Shown one piece after another: positions 35,342-48,200 of a stretch of DNA of 64,000 bases. The stretch is taken from assembly GCF_011075055.1 (NCBI RefSeq), contig NC_058137.1, forward strand, positions 19,391,463 to 19,455,462, in the 5' to 3' direction. Each line of letters opens with the position of its first letter. Position 1 is the first letter of the stretch. The notes below the pieces were generated by a model that had not been told where the DNA came from, ran no database searches, and saw only the letters and a list, made by a program, of their open reading frames with translations. This DNA is from Mangifera indica (taxonomy: Eukaryota > Streptophyta > Magnoliopsida > Sapindales > Anacardiaceae). Both the position numbers and the translations under genes were made by a program.

Positions 35342-35815
35342 CTTGTATTGCTGCTGTAGGAGCATATTTTAGGGATAAAATGTGGAGAAAGTTTTTTCTA
35401 ACATATTTTTTTTAGTTATTTTTTCTTCACATAGTCTCATTCGGGAGACAATTCTAAATATGACAGAGTTATATTCACTTACAGATTTAAAATCTTGTAA
35501 GCGTAAATGAGTTAATTCATATTGGGCCATTGACAATTTTATTGATTTATGATGATTGAATCTTTCTTTTAGATTTCTCCATAATTCTAGTGGGTCCATA
35601 ATATCCACGTATTCTGCTCATAACCCTTCGTGGATATGGTGATAAAGGAAAATAGTAGTTTTAGATTTATCTTGTTGGGATGTTTTATTTCCTTCTTTTA
35701 TTGTTTCTCAAAGACTCATTGATTGTAGATGGAGAATCGTATCCAAGGCCCATTTAGTGTAATTTTCTCTATCCAATCAAAGGGCAACATATTGAAGTTG
35801 TACAAGATTTGTCAT
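35342..35815 (-). pseudogene. copia-type gag (UBN2-like) relic
   Basis: The - strand reads MTNLVQLQYVAL at 35815 downward, then LDRENYTKWALD. After a stop it continues MDPLELWRNLKERF, YELTHLRLQDFKSVSEYNS and MLEKTFSTFYP, then MLLQQQYKERNF. This is the standard order of the UBN2-type gag domain of copia elements (the LW..L..RF and RLQDF..VSEYN blocks). Stops near the middle and end break it. No zinc knuckle, integrase or reverse transcriptase follows, so it is a truncated or gag-only element. Confidence 0.8.
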
Positions 35816-35879
35816 TTTCACCAGTTGTAGGTTTATGAAAGAAATTAAAATTAGTGATATGATGAGGGAAAAATTATGT

Positions 35880-36535
35880 GTGAACCTCAGGTTTGTGTTT
35901 GCTTTATATTCACAAAACTTCTACTTTTACGATTAATATTCATAATATTATAGTATGTAAAATTTACATAATATTTTAGACTTCTATTTCGTTATTTTAA
36001 TCACTTATGCAATCTTCAGGTTGCAAATGAGATATAGTTATAATAAATATTTTAATGAAATTTATGACTTCAGGCCTATATATATCTTCTCATGATTTTG
36101 TAATCTTCAAGTTGCAAATCATATATTACAATCATATTTAAGACTTCAGGTCTATATTCATAATTTTGTAACTTCAGGTTACAAATAGTAGTCAAAACTT
36201 TGGGTCCAGATTCATGATTTTTGTAATCTTTGGGTTGCAAATATGATATCATTTTAAATAAAAAATTACATAGAAAATAATAGAAAATAAAATATATATA
36301 ATAATTGAGAGAACGATATAATTGAAACATTATGAGGATATACCTGAGCAGATCATGTTGATAACATGTTATAAAAATAATAACCAAATATGTAAAAATA
36401 ATGAGATTAAAGCAGAATTGAGAAAATAGGAGAAGAAGAGCAAAAACAATTAAGAGAAGTGATTTCTGGATGAAGAAAGTGTAGATCAAAATATGAGAGC
36501 TAAGAGGGGTATTTATACAAGAATTTTTCACCAAC
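35880..36535 (-). repeat. probable leader/LTR part of the gag element, with short degenerate repeats
   Basis: The words AATCTTCAGGTTGCAAAT, AATCTTCAAGTTGCAAAT, TAACTTCAGGTTACAAAT and AATCTTTGGGTTGCAAAT recur near 36012, 36101, 36171 and 36225, alternating with GACTTCAGG(T/C)CTATAT. On the - strand a TATAAATACCCCTC box at about 36505-36518 would serve as the element's promoter upstream of the gag relic. Exact LTR limits and primer-binding site were not found. Confidence 0.45.
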
Positions 36536-36844
36536 TCCCCTTGACATTTTCATACTTTAACTTACTCATATAAAGGGCATTAAATGCCCTTTTTTCAATT
36601 TTTCAATTTTCCATCTTCACCATACCTAGAATGTTTGTAAAGCTTCTGGCGTCTCCATCAGAAGCTTTTCGGGCGTCTTGAAATGAAATGTATAGCCTTA
36701 ACTCGGGCGTTTTAATGTTCTATATCTTGTTATGAGCAGGGCCTAGTTATATTCTGAACAGTGTCGTTTTTTTATTTGTATGTAAAACTATGGCTTTACC
36801 ATTGATCTTTATATAGGCCATTGACCATTTTAGTTTAAAATTAT

Positions 36845-37538
36845 GGCCAGAGGATTACTTTCCACCTAAATTTTAATATATAAGTACATATTTATATTTA
36901 TAGAGTTTTAAAAATCTAAACCTTAATTTACAACTCAATTTTTGTTAAAAATTTTAGTTAGAATTAGAATTAAAACCGTTATATATTAAAAAATTAAACT
37001 TTTATTATATTTTCCTTTTCAAATTTAAAAACCTCATAATTTTCTTTTTATCTAATGTTTTTAAGTTTTAAAAAATAAGTATTTCACTCTCAAATCTCTA
37101 CGGTTTTTTTCTCTCTCATCGGTGATAGTAATCATTTGAAGACGAGACGAAGAGTTGACAACCATCTCTGACAATCGAAGAGAGGTCATCTTTGACGATG
37201 AATGTCTAGGAAGAGACAATAGAGATCTCCATCATCTCTTTCTAAATGTCAACAAAGAGATGACGCCTCTTCGTTTCTTCATGGATAGAAACAAAGAGAT
37301 GATGCCTCTTTTGTTATTGAAGATGGTCATTAGCTCTCTATCTCATTTTCAAATACTCATCGTTATCAAAGATGGACGAAAAAAAATCTAGAGATTTACG
37401 GTTAAAATAATTATTTTTTAAAACTTAAAAATTTTTGATAAAAAGAAATTTTTAAATTTAAAAAAAATATAATAAAATTTCAAATAAATATATATTTACC
37501 TTTATATTGAAACTCGCATAGAAAATAGTTCTTTCCCC
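36845..37538. mobile_element. foldback MITE of the GGCCA/GGGGAAA family (about 690 bp)
   Basis: Left end GGCCAGAGGATTACTTTCCA; right end, reverse-complemented, GGGGAAAGAACTATTTTCTA. Both match the ends of the elements at 4261 and 7007. The internal order is also shared: AAAACCGTTATATATTAAA, TTTTCCTTTTCAAATTTAAA, CTCATAATTTTCTTTTT, then a GACGA/CGACG-rich centre (37140-37380). The open frame at 37155-37391 is part of this centre. A degenerate TTAA(A/T)A(A)TT-like flank may be the target duplication. It ends only about 0.9 kb upstream of the SPT2 start codon. Confidence 0.65.
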
Positions 37539-37559
37539 TTAATAATTTATTTAAAAGTT

Positions 37560-38470
37560 TTCAAAAGGTTTATAGACGAGTTCACTCAATCAAACTCGGC
37601 CTCGATCTCCAACTGAGCGGGCTGAAATTTGGGGTGCGCACTACGCTTAGCGGCGTATTATAGCAGAAATCCCCTCAGGTTCTGGGTCCTTCGGTTTGCA
37701 CTCTCTTTAATCTATATCTCCCCCTACCCACACCACACTCATTAACGCAATTAGCCTCGGCAGAGGATAAAGAATCCAATTGAGGCCGTATACTTCTTCG
37801 TTCTCGTTTCGTTTCATCGAAGTCACGATCTCGATCTTTTCCGTGTTTGTCTCTTCAAAATCGCAGAGAAGTGCTTGATTTGGGTCAAAATTCACCCATT
37901 TTTGTAGTTTTTAGGTATTTCATATGATCCCGATTGATTTCTGAAATTGATTTTTCGTTTCATTTATTGTTTTACTATCTTTTTGACTCCTCAAACTTGA
38001 TAGATTTGAATTCGATTGGATCGGATTAGTGCAACTGTGCGTGTTTTGTGAAACTTAAGATTTTAGGGTTTTTTTTCCAGATAAATTTCATTGGTTTAGC
38101 TACAAAATTCTCAGATTGTTGAGCTTGAGACTGTAATTATTTTTTTGTGATTTTGTTTTGAATGAAGGGATTTCTGTGAGGATTTGTAAATGCGGATTGT
38201 GCCGTAGAGTTATCGCAAGTAACAGATTTGTGATTTAAGCTTAATTTAATTGCAGAATCATTTCAAGTCAATTGATTCTGGCGAATTCGGATTTAAAGTT
38301 CGTGGTATTTGCAATTTGATTAAAGTTTTGAAATTTGTGGTACTCAGCGTGTACGTGAATTACGTTTTTTATTTTTAATTATCAAAATTTAAAATTTTCT
38401 CTATTTTTTTGTGGTACTTCAGGCAGCAACAGTGTTTGACCAATAAGCTTATCAGCGTAATTAAGCTGCA
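37560..38470 (+). promoter_or_regulatory. SPT2 promoter, 5'-UTR exon and leader intron
   Basis: The region 37590-37760 is the least AT-rich DNA nearby and ends in a pyrimidine-rich leader (TCTCCCCCTACCCACACCAC). A probable UTR exon ends at TTTTTAG|GTATTT (37914|37915). The intron ends at TACTTCAG (38422). A second exon starts at 38423 and carries the start codon at 38471. The UTR exon has no open frame leading into the coding sequence. No clear TATA box was seen. Confidence 0.5.
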
Positions 38471-41400
38471 ATGCGGGCATATGATCGATATGTAAGCCTC
38501 TTTTTTTTAAAGATATTTTCTAAGTTCTTTTTCTTCAAACATTTCAATAAAATTATCTGAAAATGGAATGGTGGTTGATATTCTTTTTATGTTTCCGGTG
38601 TTACTATAGGAAGCTGAAGATTATGATGAGTATGAGGATGAAGGAGAAGAGCAATATGAAGAAGATGGTGAAGAGGGAGAGGAGGAGGAATATGAAGAGG
38701 AAGAAGAACGAAAACCAACAGAAGAAGAATTGAAAATTCTTGAATATAGGCAAAAGCTAAAAGAACGTCACAGGAAAAATTTAAAAAGGGAAAATGGCTC
38801 TGATCGGGCTAGTTCCCAAGGCAAAAAGAATAGACTTCCATATGATAAGTAATGCAGTTTTCTTATTTACCTATTATTTATTTTGGTTTGCTTGGTTTGT
38901 CTTTATTCTTTCTCCATTCTTGGACTGTTATAAATCGTTGTTGGTATAAGTGTTTCATTCTTCAACATGGAACTCATATATGCAAGTTGGGAAATAGACA
39001 TGATGGAGCAACATTGTTTCAGGGACTTGTATCTGGAAGAACACATATGCGGGTTTGGAAATAGACATGACTTTAATCTATCTTATATTTGTCCTAGTGA
39101 AAGCTGCAACAGTGCTGGCAGTCTACATTATAATATTGAAGTTATTCTGTATATGGTTGGAACTGTTTTTGAGCTGTTTCTTTTATAATTGGAAGAGGGC
39201 ACTCTTGAGAGAACAAAAGCTGATCTTTCAACAATTGGAAGAAGCAAAATTGAGTCATCATAAGCTGTTATGGCTGTGATTATTTGTCTCTTTTCTATGC
39301 CATTGATGGATCAACAGAAGAAGAAAGATAGAGAAAATATAGAAAGCAAGGGAATGTAGAAGGATAGATAAGGTAGAACAACAGGAAAGGTAGAAAAAAT
39401 CAGACAAATGAGAATCTTAAGAGAGAAATTAATATATCATAGGGGAGAAAAACCAATTTTTATATGCCATTTTTAATATAGCATGCCCATGATAATAAGT
39501 AGAGTCCCTATGTATAAGCTTAAGAAATAGAATCCTGAACCTAATCCTAATCGAACAGGAATTAAAAACTAAAACAACTCATAAATGGAAAACACTCTGA
39601 AAAGGCTCTGGGTAATTAATCTTGAAGATAATTAAGATACAGAGTGTACGTTTGAAGTTCATTGCTGTATGTTTTGTAACATTTGATTTTCATAATGGTT
39701 GATTTTTTCTTGCTCTTTTCTTGTTTCACTTTGTGTATTTAGGGATGTTGGAGTATCAAATCTGGATTTGCTGTTTTGAATTCTAATTCATATTTAATAT
39801 TCCTGCAGTTTTGGATCCTTCTTTGGCCCTTCTCAGCCAGCAATTTCTCAGAGAGTACTCCAAGAAAGCAAGTCAATATTAGAGACCCAGCATTTGGCTT
39901 CCAGGCTTTCAAATTCCCATCGTAATGTATGTATAATAAACCTTTTGTTTTTTGGTTACTGAATAGCTGTAGTAAACTTTGATAATTGATATTTGTCTCA
40001 AGTTGCTAATGGACTTGTGAAGGTTATTGCTTAACATTGGTAGGCCAACTGATATAATAATGGTCAAATTTTTGTGTAAAGATGTTTAGGGCTTTAATTA
40101 TCTAAGGATTGTTATACCCTCAAGGGATATATTTCTTTAGCCTATTTAGTTTTTTTGAGTGTTACAGAAATGATCTGGTTGGTAATTGAAAACTGGGTAT
40201 TTGGGTTAATTTATCTTCTACTGTGTTGGTTGAGAGTTTGCACAAGAGAGTGGTTTGATTATCTTGGATTGTTGATAGATAGTTCAAGTTATCATGAATT
40301 TTGTTTCTTTTTAGTTTTTCTGGTATTTCATTTCATGTATTTTGTATCATACTTCTGAAATCTACCTCTTTTCTTTCTTTCTCTGAATAATGTTTGAAGA
40401 CAAGATTATCTAAATGCATTCTCTTAGTTAAGTGAGAACTACTTTCTTATAAAACCTAAAAGTAGTTCAGCAACCTAATTTTAGGAGCAACCTTTTATAG
40501 TTGATTTGTTGTTTGGCTATCTCTCTCTTGGGTTTGTGGGCTGTTGTTCCCTATAGTAATCTGCTTGCAATGGCGTGAATCTAGTGGCAGTAAGAATGTA
40601 CTAAATGCAGTTGCTATAGACCTTGTTTGTTTTAATTCTAAATTAATCGAGATAATTCTTTTTTAATGGTTTTGCTTCCCTTTGCAGATTGGAAAGACCT
40701 CTGCTTCAAATAATACAGGATCCAAGAATGGAGGACATCATCAGATACGTAAAGTCAATGAGGTACTGGAACCATTTTTTATAGATAGCTATTGCTTTGA
40801 AATGGATTTCTGTTCACAATAAATTAATTGATTTATATATCTCTGATAAGAAACCTCTTTTGTCGTGTAATGAATGTAATGTATTTCTGAAATACAGGTG
40901 CAAAGGAAAGTGGAAAGGATTAAGGTCTCAAGAGATTACTCCTTTCTGTCTGATGATTCTGTTCTTCCAGCACCTAAGAAGGAGCCTACAACTCGAAATG
41001 TCCCTGTTCCAAATTCTGGTGTGTTACTGCTTTGCTATATCAAATCTGAATACTGGTTCTTGTAATTTAAAATATGATGTTTTTATTGAGAAAACTTATA
41101 CAGGTTTTTTACTTATGTTCAAGAGGCACGATCAACTAATGGACTGCCAAGGAGCAAACAGGCATTGGGCAGTAGTGGCAGAAACGTTCATGGTGCTCCA
41201 GAAAGGAAATTAACTTCCTCCAATGGCCATGTGCATTTAGCTCGTGATGACAGGAAATCAGTTTCTTCTAATAGTCAAATGCCATTGGCTCGTGGAGAAA
41301 GAAAAATAGTTTCTCCAAATGGCCAAATGCATTCTAAAGTGGGACCTTACAGGCCAACTTCTGCAAGTAAACCTAATTCGACACCAATGGATTCTAGGAG

Positions 41401-43058
41401 GCAGCATAGTAGTGGCAATGGCATTGGTCCTGGTCGGCCAGCAGGGCCAAAACCCCAATCTTCCAAAATGCCTGTAGCCTCCATGCAGAAGAGGGCTTCT
41501 GCCCCAGTTGCAAAGAATCACTTGCCCAATGCAAAGGTACCACCTTCAAAAATGCTACCATCTATTCAGAAGAAACATTTTGAACAGAGAAGGGGCTCTG
41601 AAGAACAAAGTAGGAGTAAAACATTACCAAGACAAATTGTTGCTTCGTCAAAGCCCCAGGTTTTAACCGTTATACTGGTTTCATATTGTTCAATTTGTTG
41701 CTTAATTTAAATGTAATAGCTTGTGTCAGAGTACTTTGTGTTTACTTCCTTTTCTGATATTTTTACAGATAAACAAGCCTTTCAAGCAAATTTCATCACG
41801 TGCTCAAGATCCTTGCCCCAAGAAAAGGCCAAGTTATTCTGATGACGAAGATGCAGAGGCTTTCAGTATGCTTAGGAGTATGTTGGGGTAAATCTTTCTC
41901 ATTAAGCCTATATATATCGAAAGATGTCAATCTTGAATGTTGTGAACCATCTTTCTGCTTGAGGCATGGTATCTCTGATGGAGTAGATGGGTTTATTTAT
42001 TGAAACAAGTACATTGAAAGGTTTATAATATCGTGGTTAGATTTCTGATAGAAGTTTGTTTTTTTTCTCAGTTTCTCCAAATGGAGTCTATAATAAGAAT
42101 GTGCTTGTTTTTGTGTGTTTTGCAAATTTGACTGATGATGCAACTTTAAGTTGAGTGTCAACATGATACTAGAATTTGCCCATTTGGCTATACTTTGATT
42201 GTGACTTTGATGCTTGAGTTGGTGCATTTGGTATTATTATTTGCTTTCTATTTAAGGTTGTTGGTTAATTGAAGTTGTCGTTCTATTACAGACCCCGGAA
42301 GTATACCTCTTATGATGATGATGATAGTGACATGGAGGCAAATTTTGAGGATATCATGAAAGAGGAGAAAAGAAGGTATGTATAACTTCATTTTTGATGA
42401 GGATGCTGTTTAATTGTGTAGTCCGTTTGACTTTAATGTTTATTTGTTTCTATATGTAAAAGTGGGGCCATTTGACTTTGCATTGTTTTAGTTATTTGGT
42501 GTTCAATGTTGATTCTCTTCCATATCTTAAAAGTTGTCATCACAGTTGATGCTAATGGTGATGCTGAAAGTTCATGGAGAAATGGACTGGAAAAAAGGGG
42601 ATTAGAGAAACCTCATTAAAAACATAGTAACTCTGGGAACCTACAGGAGAGATCAACCTCTCTTAAAAGTAGTGGTTCTGTATTTCTTTCTGCAGGGATA
42701 CGAAACTCAAAGTGTCTCTATTTTTATTATTTCAAATTTTTATCTTGACGGGAACTTGTTGTAAGAAGACAAAGCAAGTCTCTACTCTCCTCTCCTCTTT
42801 TATTAACATAATTGTTATTTATATGGAGTGGCCCTTGTATTTTTATGGTTAAAGCCTATATTTTAGTGTTCATTAGTATTGTGCAAATTCGTTTGAATCA
42901 TTTTAAAGTTCTGACGTTCATGTCTCTGTTTCATTGTGCCCTGATACAGTGCAAGAATTGCCCGAAAAGAGGATGAAGAACAGCTACGCCTGATTGAGGA
43001 AGAGGAGAAGCGTGAGCGAATGAGAAAGTTGGCAAAGAAGCGTAAGCTGAGCCATTAG
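38471..43058 (+). CDS. SPT2: SPT2-type chromatin protein (histone H3-H4 chaperone family), 473 aa
   Basis: SPT2 proteins bind DNA and histones H3-H4 and help keep nucleosomes over transcribed genes; the site of action is nuclear. Exons: 38471-38491, 38610-38848, 39809-39926, 40688-40762, 40898-41018, 41124-41659, 41769-41887, 42292-42375, 42950-43058. They sum to 1422 nt in one frame with GT-AG introns. An acidic N-terminus (residues ~8-45, mostly E/D) is followed by a basic helix (KLKERHRKNLKRE) and the plant-conserved NFGSFFGPSQPAISQRV (~87-103). A long, low-complexity, basic Ser/Lys/Pro-rich middle is encoded by exon 7. The C-terminal SPT2 domain (~385-473) contains DMEANFEDIMKEEKRS, EDEEQLRLIEEEEKRER and ends KKRKLSH, a likely nuclear signal. 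The start MRAYDRY lies in a 21-nt coding exon and is chosen because it is the first ATG in frame after the leader. Confidence 0.93.
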
Positions 43059-45274
43059 CGTTGATTATACGGAAATTCAGCAATCAGAATCACAAACCCA
43101 CATGTCCCCTTGGCTCTTTGTACCTCCATTCGTTGTAGTTCTGGCACTAATTTGTACATTTTCCTAGCCAAATGACGGGACATGGAATTTAATTTTTTCG
43201 TGTAGGAATCCTTTGTCAATGGTAGATTTAATTTGGTATAAATAATAATAAGGTTTTTGTGGGCATCATCTTAAGGAATATCACTCCTTTGTGAAGCCTA
43301 AAGATCTGGGGTATCGGTAAATTCTTGAGCTTATGAATTTTGTTTGAGGATATCACGGAGTCAAAGTCGAATTAGTGCATGCAGACTAAAATCTAATCAG
43401 ATTATATATATATATATATATATAGAAAGATTGTCTTTACATTAGTAGAACCATGAGGGAGGAATCGATGTGCTACTTGATTGTGAGAACTGTATGAGTA
43501 AATATGATGACTAATATAAAAACGATCATAGACTTAGTATTATTCTTATTAAGGTTACGAAAAATATTATAAAACTATTATAATATTTAAGAATAAATCT
43601 TGCATATTAAAGTTATTGGTATCAATCTGGTGAAAGATATGAGTTTCTATTGATTGCATACCCAAACTCTAATGGATGGTAGTGTATGTGGAATAGATTC
43701 TTTAATAGATAATAGTGTATGTGATTTTTAGATTTAAGATTATTGAAACATATTGTATGTCAATCTATTTAGTTTGATACTAATTTAATATAGACTTTTT
43801 TTAGAGTTATCAGTATAGTAATGTTTGGGTATGTCAATAAGTGTAATAAGGTTATGGTATATTAATAAATAATTCATCATTTTCGAATACGAGAAAAATG
43901 TATTTTATAACATTGTTTGACTTTAAGTAGGATACATTTTCTTCTAGAACCATAAAAGGAAAACAGATTGTTAAAAAATCATCAAACATTAAATAATTGT
44001 TTCCTTGCTCCTCTATTATACGAGAGCACATTGAATTGGATACTTAACTCTGACTCCCACAACTATAAATTCCTAACAGTGGAGAGGGAAAAGACACATT
44101 GAATTGTAAAGCTAAACTAAGACGCATAGTCTTGATTGTTTTCAGTCTTACCATTATGTAATTTCTTATTATTGAGAGATAATAGTAATATTATGGGCGT
44201 AAACTTTTGAAATTTTAGATAGAGCCATACCCAAAACTGATTATCTTATTTTAATATTGTGTCTTCTCATATTCTTGTACTTGAATTTATTGTGTATGTC
44301 ACATGCTGGCTCTATCACTTGATCTCAAGGCTATACAATTTCTGCAGACGATAAAAGTCTTTTAATCTCTAAATTTTTATTGGCTTCCCAAATATTTTAA
44401 ACATCTCGACTATAATATTTTCTAAATAAAAACAATGAGTTTTGTTCACAAGAAAATAAAAGACCTAAATCTTAGATAAATTAGTTATACCAAGTGATTT
44501 CACATTTGAGTTCATCTTTATATTATGATCAAGGACTAATTTTTTTCAAGAAAAAAATTATAATATTAGGTTGTCAATTGACATGGTTTTTTTATTTTTT
44601 ATTTTTTGTTAACAAAATCTCAAAATTGAATCAATCATATCAAAATGTGAAATCTTACTAATTGATTTTAAGTTCATGTTTTCTTGATTGATCACTGTCT
44701 CTTTTGTTATTTAAACTATCATTTGAGAGCAACATGATTTTAAGCTCATGTTTTCTCCTCTTTGATTTTTTTGTCAGGTTTCTCTTACTCCCATCTGTGT
44801 GTTTCTTAGTAGCTAAGAAACAAAAAAGGAGAATAAAAGAAAAATAAAAAAAATGTAAAATAGCTAGGGCAAAAATGTAATTTTCTTTTATACTATTAAG
44901 AATAAAATGATATTAATTAACATGTAACGTGACAAAATACCTTTTAATATTTAACTCGAATGGACAATTTAAAAAATAAAATCTTCGAATTTACATATGA
45001 AAAATACTTTTTAACATTTAACTTGGACGAACAACTGAAAAATGAGAATTTCAAACTTACATATGGAAAATGACCAAAGTAGAGTGTAAAATACCATTTT
45101 TTAGGACGCATCAAGCACTTCAATATCCTTGAATATAAAAAACAAAAATGAAAAACAAAAACAAATCAGAAAGGAAAAGAAAGAAAAATAATTGCAATAG
45201 AAAATAACAAAGTTAGAATACGAATATCATCTATCTAGTGCGTTGGACTTGAGAGGATGATTGCGTGACAGGCG
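43059..45274. other. spacer between SPT2 and the transporter gene
   Basis: Contains the SPT2 3' UTR (to roughly 43250), a (TA)11 run at 43403-43424 and AT-rich DNA. 43657-43840 holds an inverted pair GCATACCCAAAC / GTTTGGGTATGTC around a direct repeat TAGTGTATGTG, possibly a small foldback MITE. No coding potential is seen. The transporter promoter must lie before 45275 but has no clear TATA box. Confidence 0.5.
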
Positions 45275-48200
45275 ATGACATTAACATCGAAACAAACCCA
45301 AAATAAAGAAAAAGAAAAATTCACCAACCCGTCAATGTCAACTAAGGCAAGTCATAAACTTGCAGAGGACGGGCAACATCTTCCAAATAATCCCACGCAA
45401 CAAGGATTACAACTCGTCTCTCAAATGGCCACCACTCTATCCAAAGACTCTTGTCCAAATCCGTCATGGTTCACTCCCAAAAGGTATTATTTTCTGTTTT
45501 TGTATTTTTCTTTATTCTCCAATTTGTATGAACAGATTTTTAGCTAGAAATTTAAATTGAAGCGTCCTTTGATCGAATTCTTGTTTGATTGTTTTTACCT
45601 TTCTTATTTCGTGTAAATCATTGGAAATTGTTCAATTGAGAACTTTTATCGATTTCATACGTGCGGTCGTTTAGGGAGCAGATTAGAAATGAAGATGTTT
45701 GAATTTAGGTAATGAATGGATGTCTTATGGGCTTATGTTGTGCAATTAGGTTGGGTTTTTGGTAGAATTAGTGATTGAGTTTTAAGTTTGATTGGTAAAT
45801 AGCTATGAATTTAGGAAGAGAAATCGGTTGGGATTTTATTGAATAATTTTCTGCATTTTATGAGTATAATCAGCAATTAGAGTCAAGTTTTAGGTTGTTG
45901 TTTGTGTTCTGATGTTAATATTAGTCTGTTATTTATTTTTTATTATTTCAAATAAATGTAGGCTCATTACCTTAGTTTTTCGGGTCCAGGCTGCTCTTCA
46001 TGTTTTGTGTGATTAACATGGTAAATTACGTGGATCGTGGAGCAATAGCAAGCAATGGTGTGAATGGAAGCCTGAGAACTTGTGATGACGAAGGAATATG
46101 CACTTCTGGTAGCGGGATTCAGTTAAGATTTAATTCAGGTTTTTGTTTTGTATTGTTCCAATTTTTTGCTTCATATCCCTTTCATGGTTAAGATTGGAAG
46201 TTCTGTGTAATTGATCTGGGTACATAGCATAACCATTTTGAAATGATAGATAAATATGCCATGGCTCTTTTTAATTTGAACTAACACCTGTTTAGCAAAA
46301 GGAAGTCACGACCAGGCAACAAGGTTTGGCAGTCTTTATATTAAAGTGGCCTTATAGTGTATGCTTGTTTTTATATGAAGGGAGCAACCATCTTAGTGTA
46401 TTGACTGATGAATTACCCTTTTGACCTTTAATCTTTTGGCTGGTGGTTACTTGAGTTTTTTATTGTCTTATTTTATTATCTTACCATATGAGGGTGTTGC
46501 AGGGGTGATTTTAACTTGAACAACTTCCAAGATGGTGTACTATCATCAGCTTTTATGGTTGGACTGCTTGTGGCTTCTCCAATATTTGCTTCCTTGGCAA
46601 AGAGGTGAACATCTTCGATACTTAATATTATTCATTTAGATGTAATTTATGAAGGATCTTCAGTTGTGTCATTCTGAGAGAGGGAGAGTTAAGTTTTTGG
46701 GCCGCAAAAAGTAGAAGGGAGTAATGATTAAAAAAAACTGTAAAAGGTGTGTGATGCTTTCAACAGGCTACTAACAGTTGAAAGGAATATTCTCTTTCCT
46801 TGTTTGTGTCTGTTACATAATTGTTGATTCTCCTTAATTCTGTGACAGTTGTGGTGCTCCAACGAACTTCCTAGAATACTATTGCATTCATATATTATAA
46901 TGTCCTTGGAGCCTAATGCTTGAGAGAAGTATTAAAAGCTTAATCAACTTTGCACTCATTCATTTTTGTGGAAGTGGCACCTATTTCTAAATTTTTCAGA
47001 GTAACCTTGTTATGTTGTTTCCTCTTCAGCCATAATCCTTTTAGGCTTATTGGAGTTGGATTATCTGTTTGGACTTTTGCGGCGGCTGGTTGTGGTTTCT
47101 CAATTGATTTTTGGTCTATTGCAATATGCCGCATGTAAGTTAGTGCTCAAAAAGTTGTTCTTTCTCATATCATTTATACTATTAGTTATGTTGTTGATCT
47201 TGTCCTTCAGGCTGGTTGGTGTCGGTGAGGCTTCCTTCATAAGTCTTGCAGCTCCATTTATAGATGACAATGCTCCTCCTGCTCAGGTTTCTTTTCCTTT
47301 CCTTCTCTTTTCTTCTTGACGGACTTCTAAAGATTAGCTGAATTTTGCTACTTTTTCAAAAATGTTATAATTTTCTGATTGCACAATGATACCAATTAAT
47401 TCTGTCATAATTCCAGAAAACAGCTTGGCTTGCAATGTTCTACATGTGCATTCCTACCGGAGTTGCTGTTGGCTATGTATACGGTGGATTAGTAAGTTGA
47501 CATGATTTTCTGTTCTTTTTTCTTTGACTTGTTGTTTTTGGTTGAAATGTCCAACTTAATACTCCTGTCAATTTATTTTTCCACTGGAATGCTACACTGT
47601 ATCCAGTTTATTACAAGTTTGATCTTTTACATTTTTTCTGCTTAATTGGATTTGGTTGATTTTGATGTCAAAAGTGATGTTGCAACTGTTTTTTTCCTTT
47701 TCTTTTTTTATTAACAACATACCTTGCTCTTGCAAGAATTTTGTTGGTTGTCCATAAAAAAATACAAAATTATTAAGGTTCTGAGTACTTGTTTATTTAT
47801 ATGCCTGTCTTATATAACTATTTATATGGTATTTTTCTCCTGTGAACTAGTGTTTGTTTTTGCAAATTTTCTAACATCTCTTGTCCAATAAGGTCAAATT
47901 GTGTGCATAATCCTGCTCTTGGTGATTTTAAACTGATAAACTTCTCATCTGTTATGTTGACTCAAACTATTTTTACTAATTAACTCAATAGCAGTCCTCT
48001 CAAATTTTTAAGAATTTATTTGGTTGTAAATTTTGCCAATAATTATTTCCTGCTATATTCTCATTCTTTTAGGTTGGAAACCATTTGAACTGGCGCGTTG
48101 CATTTCTGGGGGAGGCTATTTTGATGCTTCCATTTGCTATTTTGGGTTTTGTAATGAAACCTTTGCAATTAAAAGGTGCATATTTTGTGATGCACTTCTA

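Noticed and set aside
36076..36534. 152-codon hydrophobic minus-strand frame as a membrane protein
   Set aside because: It lies in the AT-rich leader/LTR region of the gag element and overlaps its short repeats. The hydrophobicity comes from T-rich codons.
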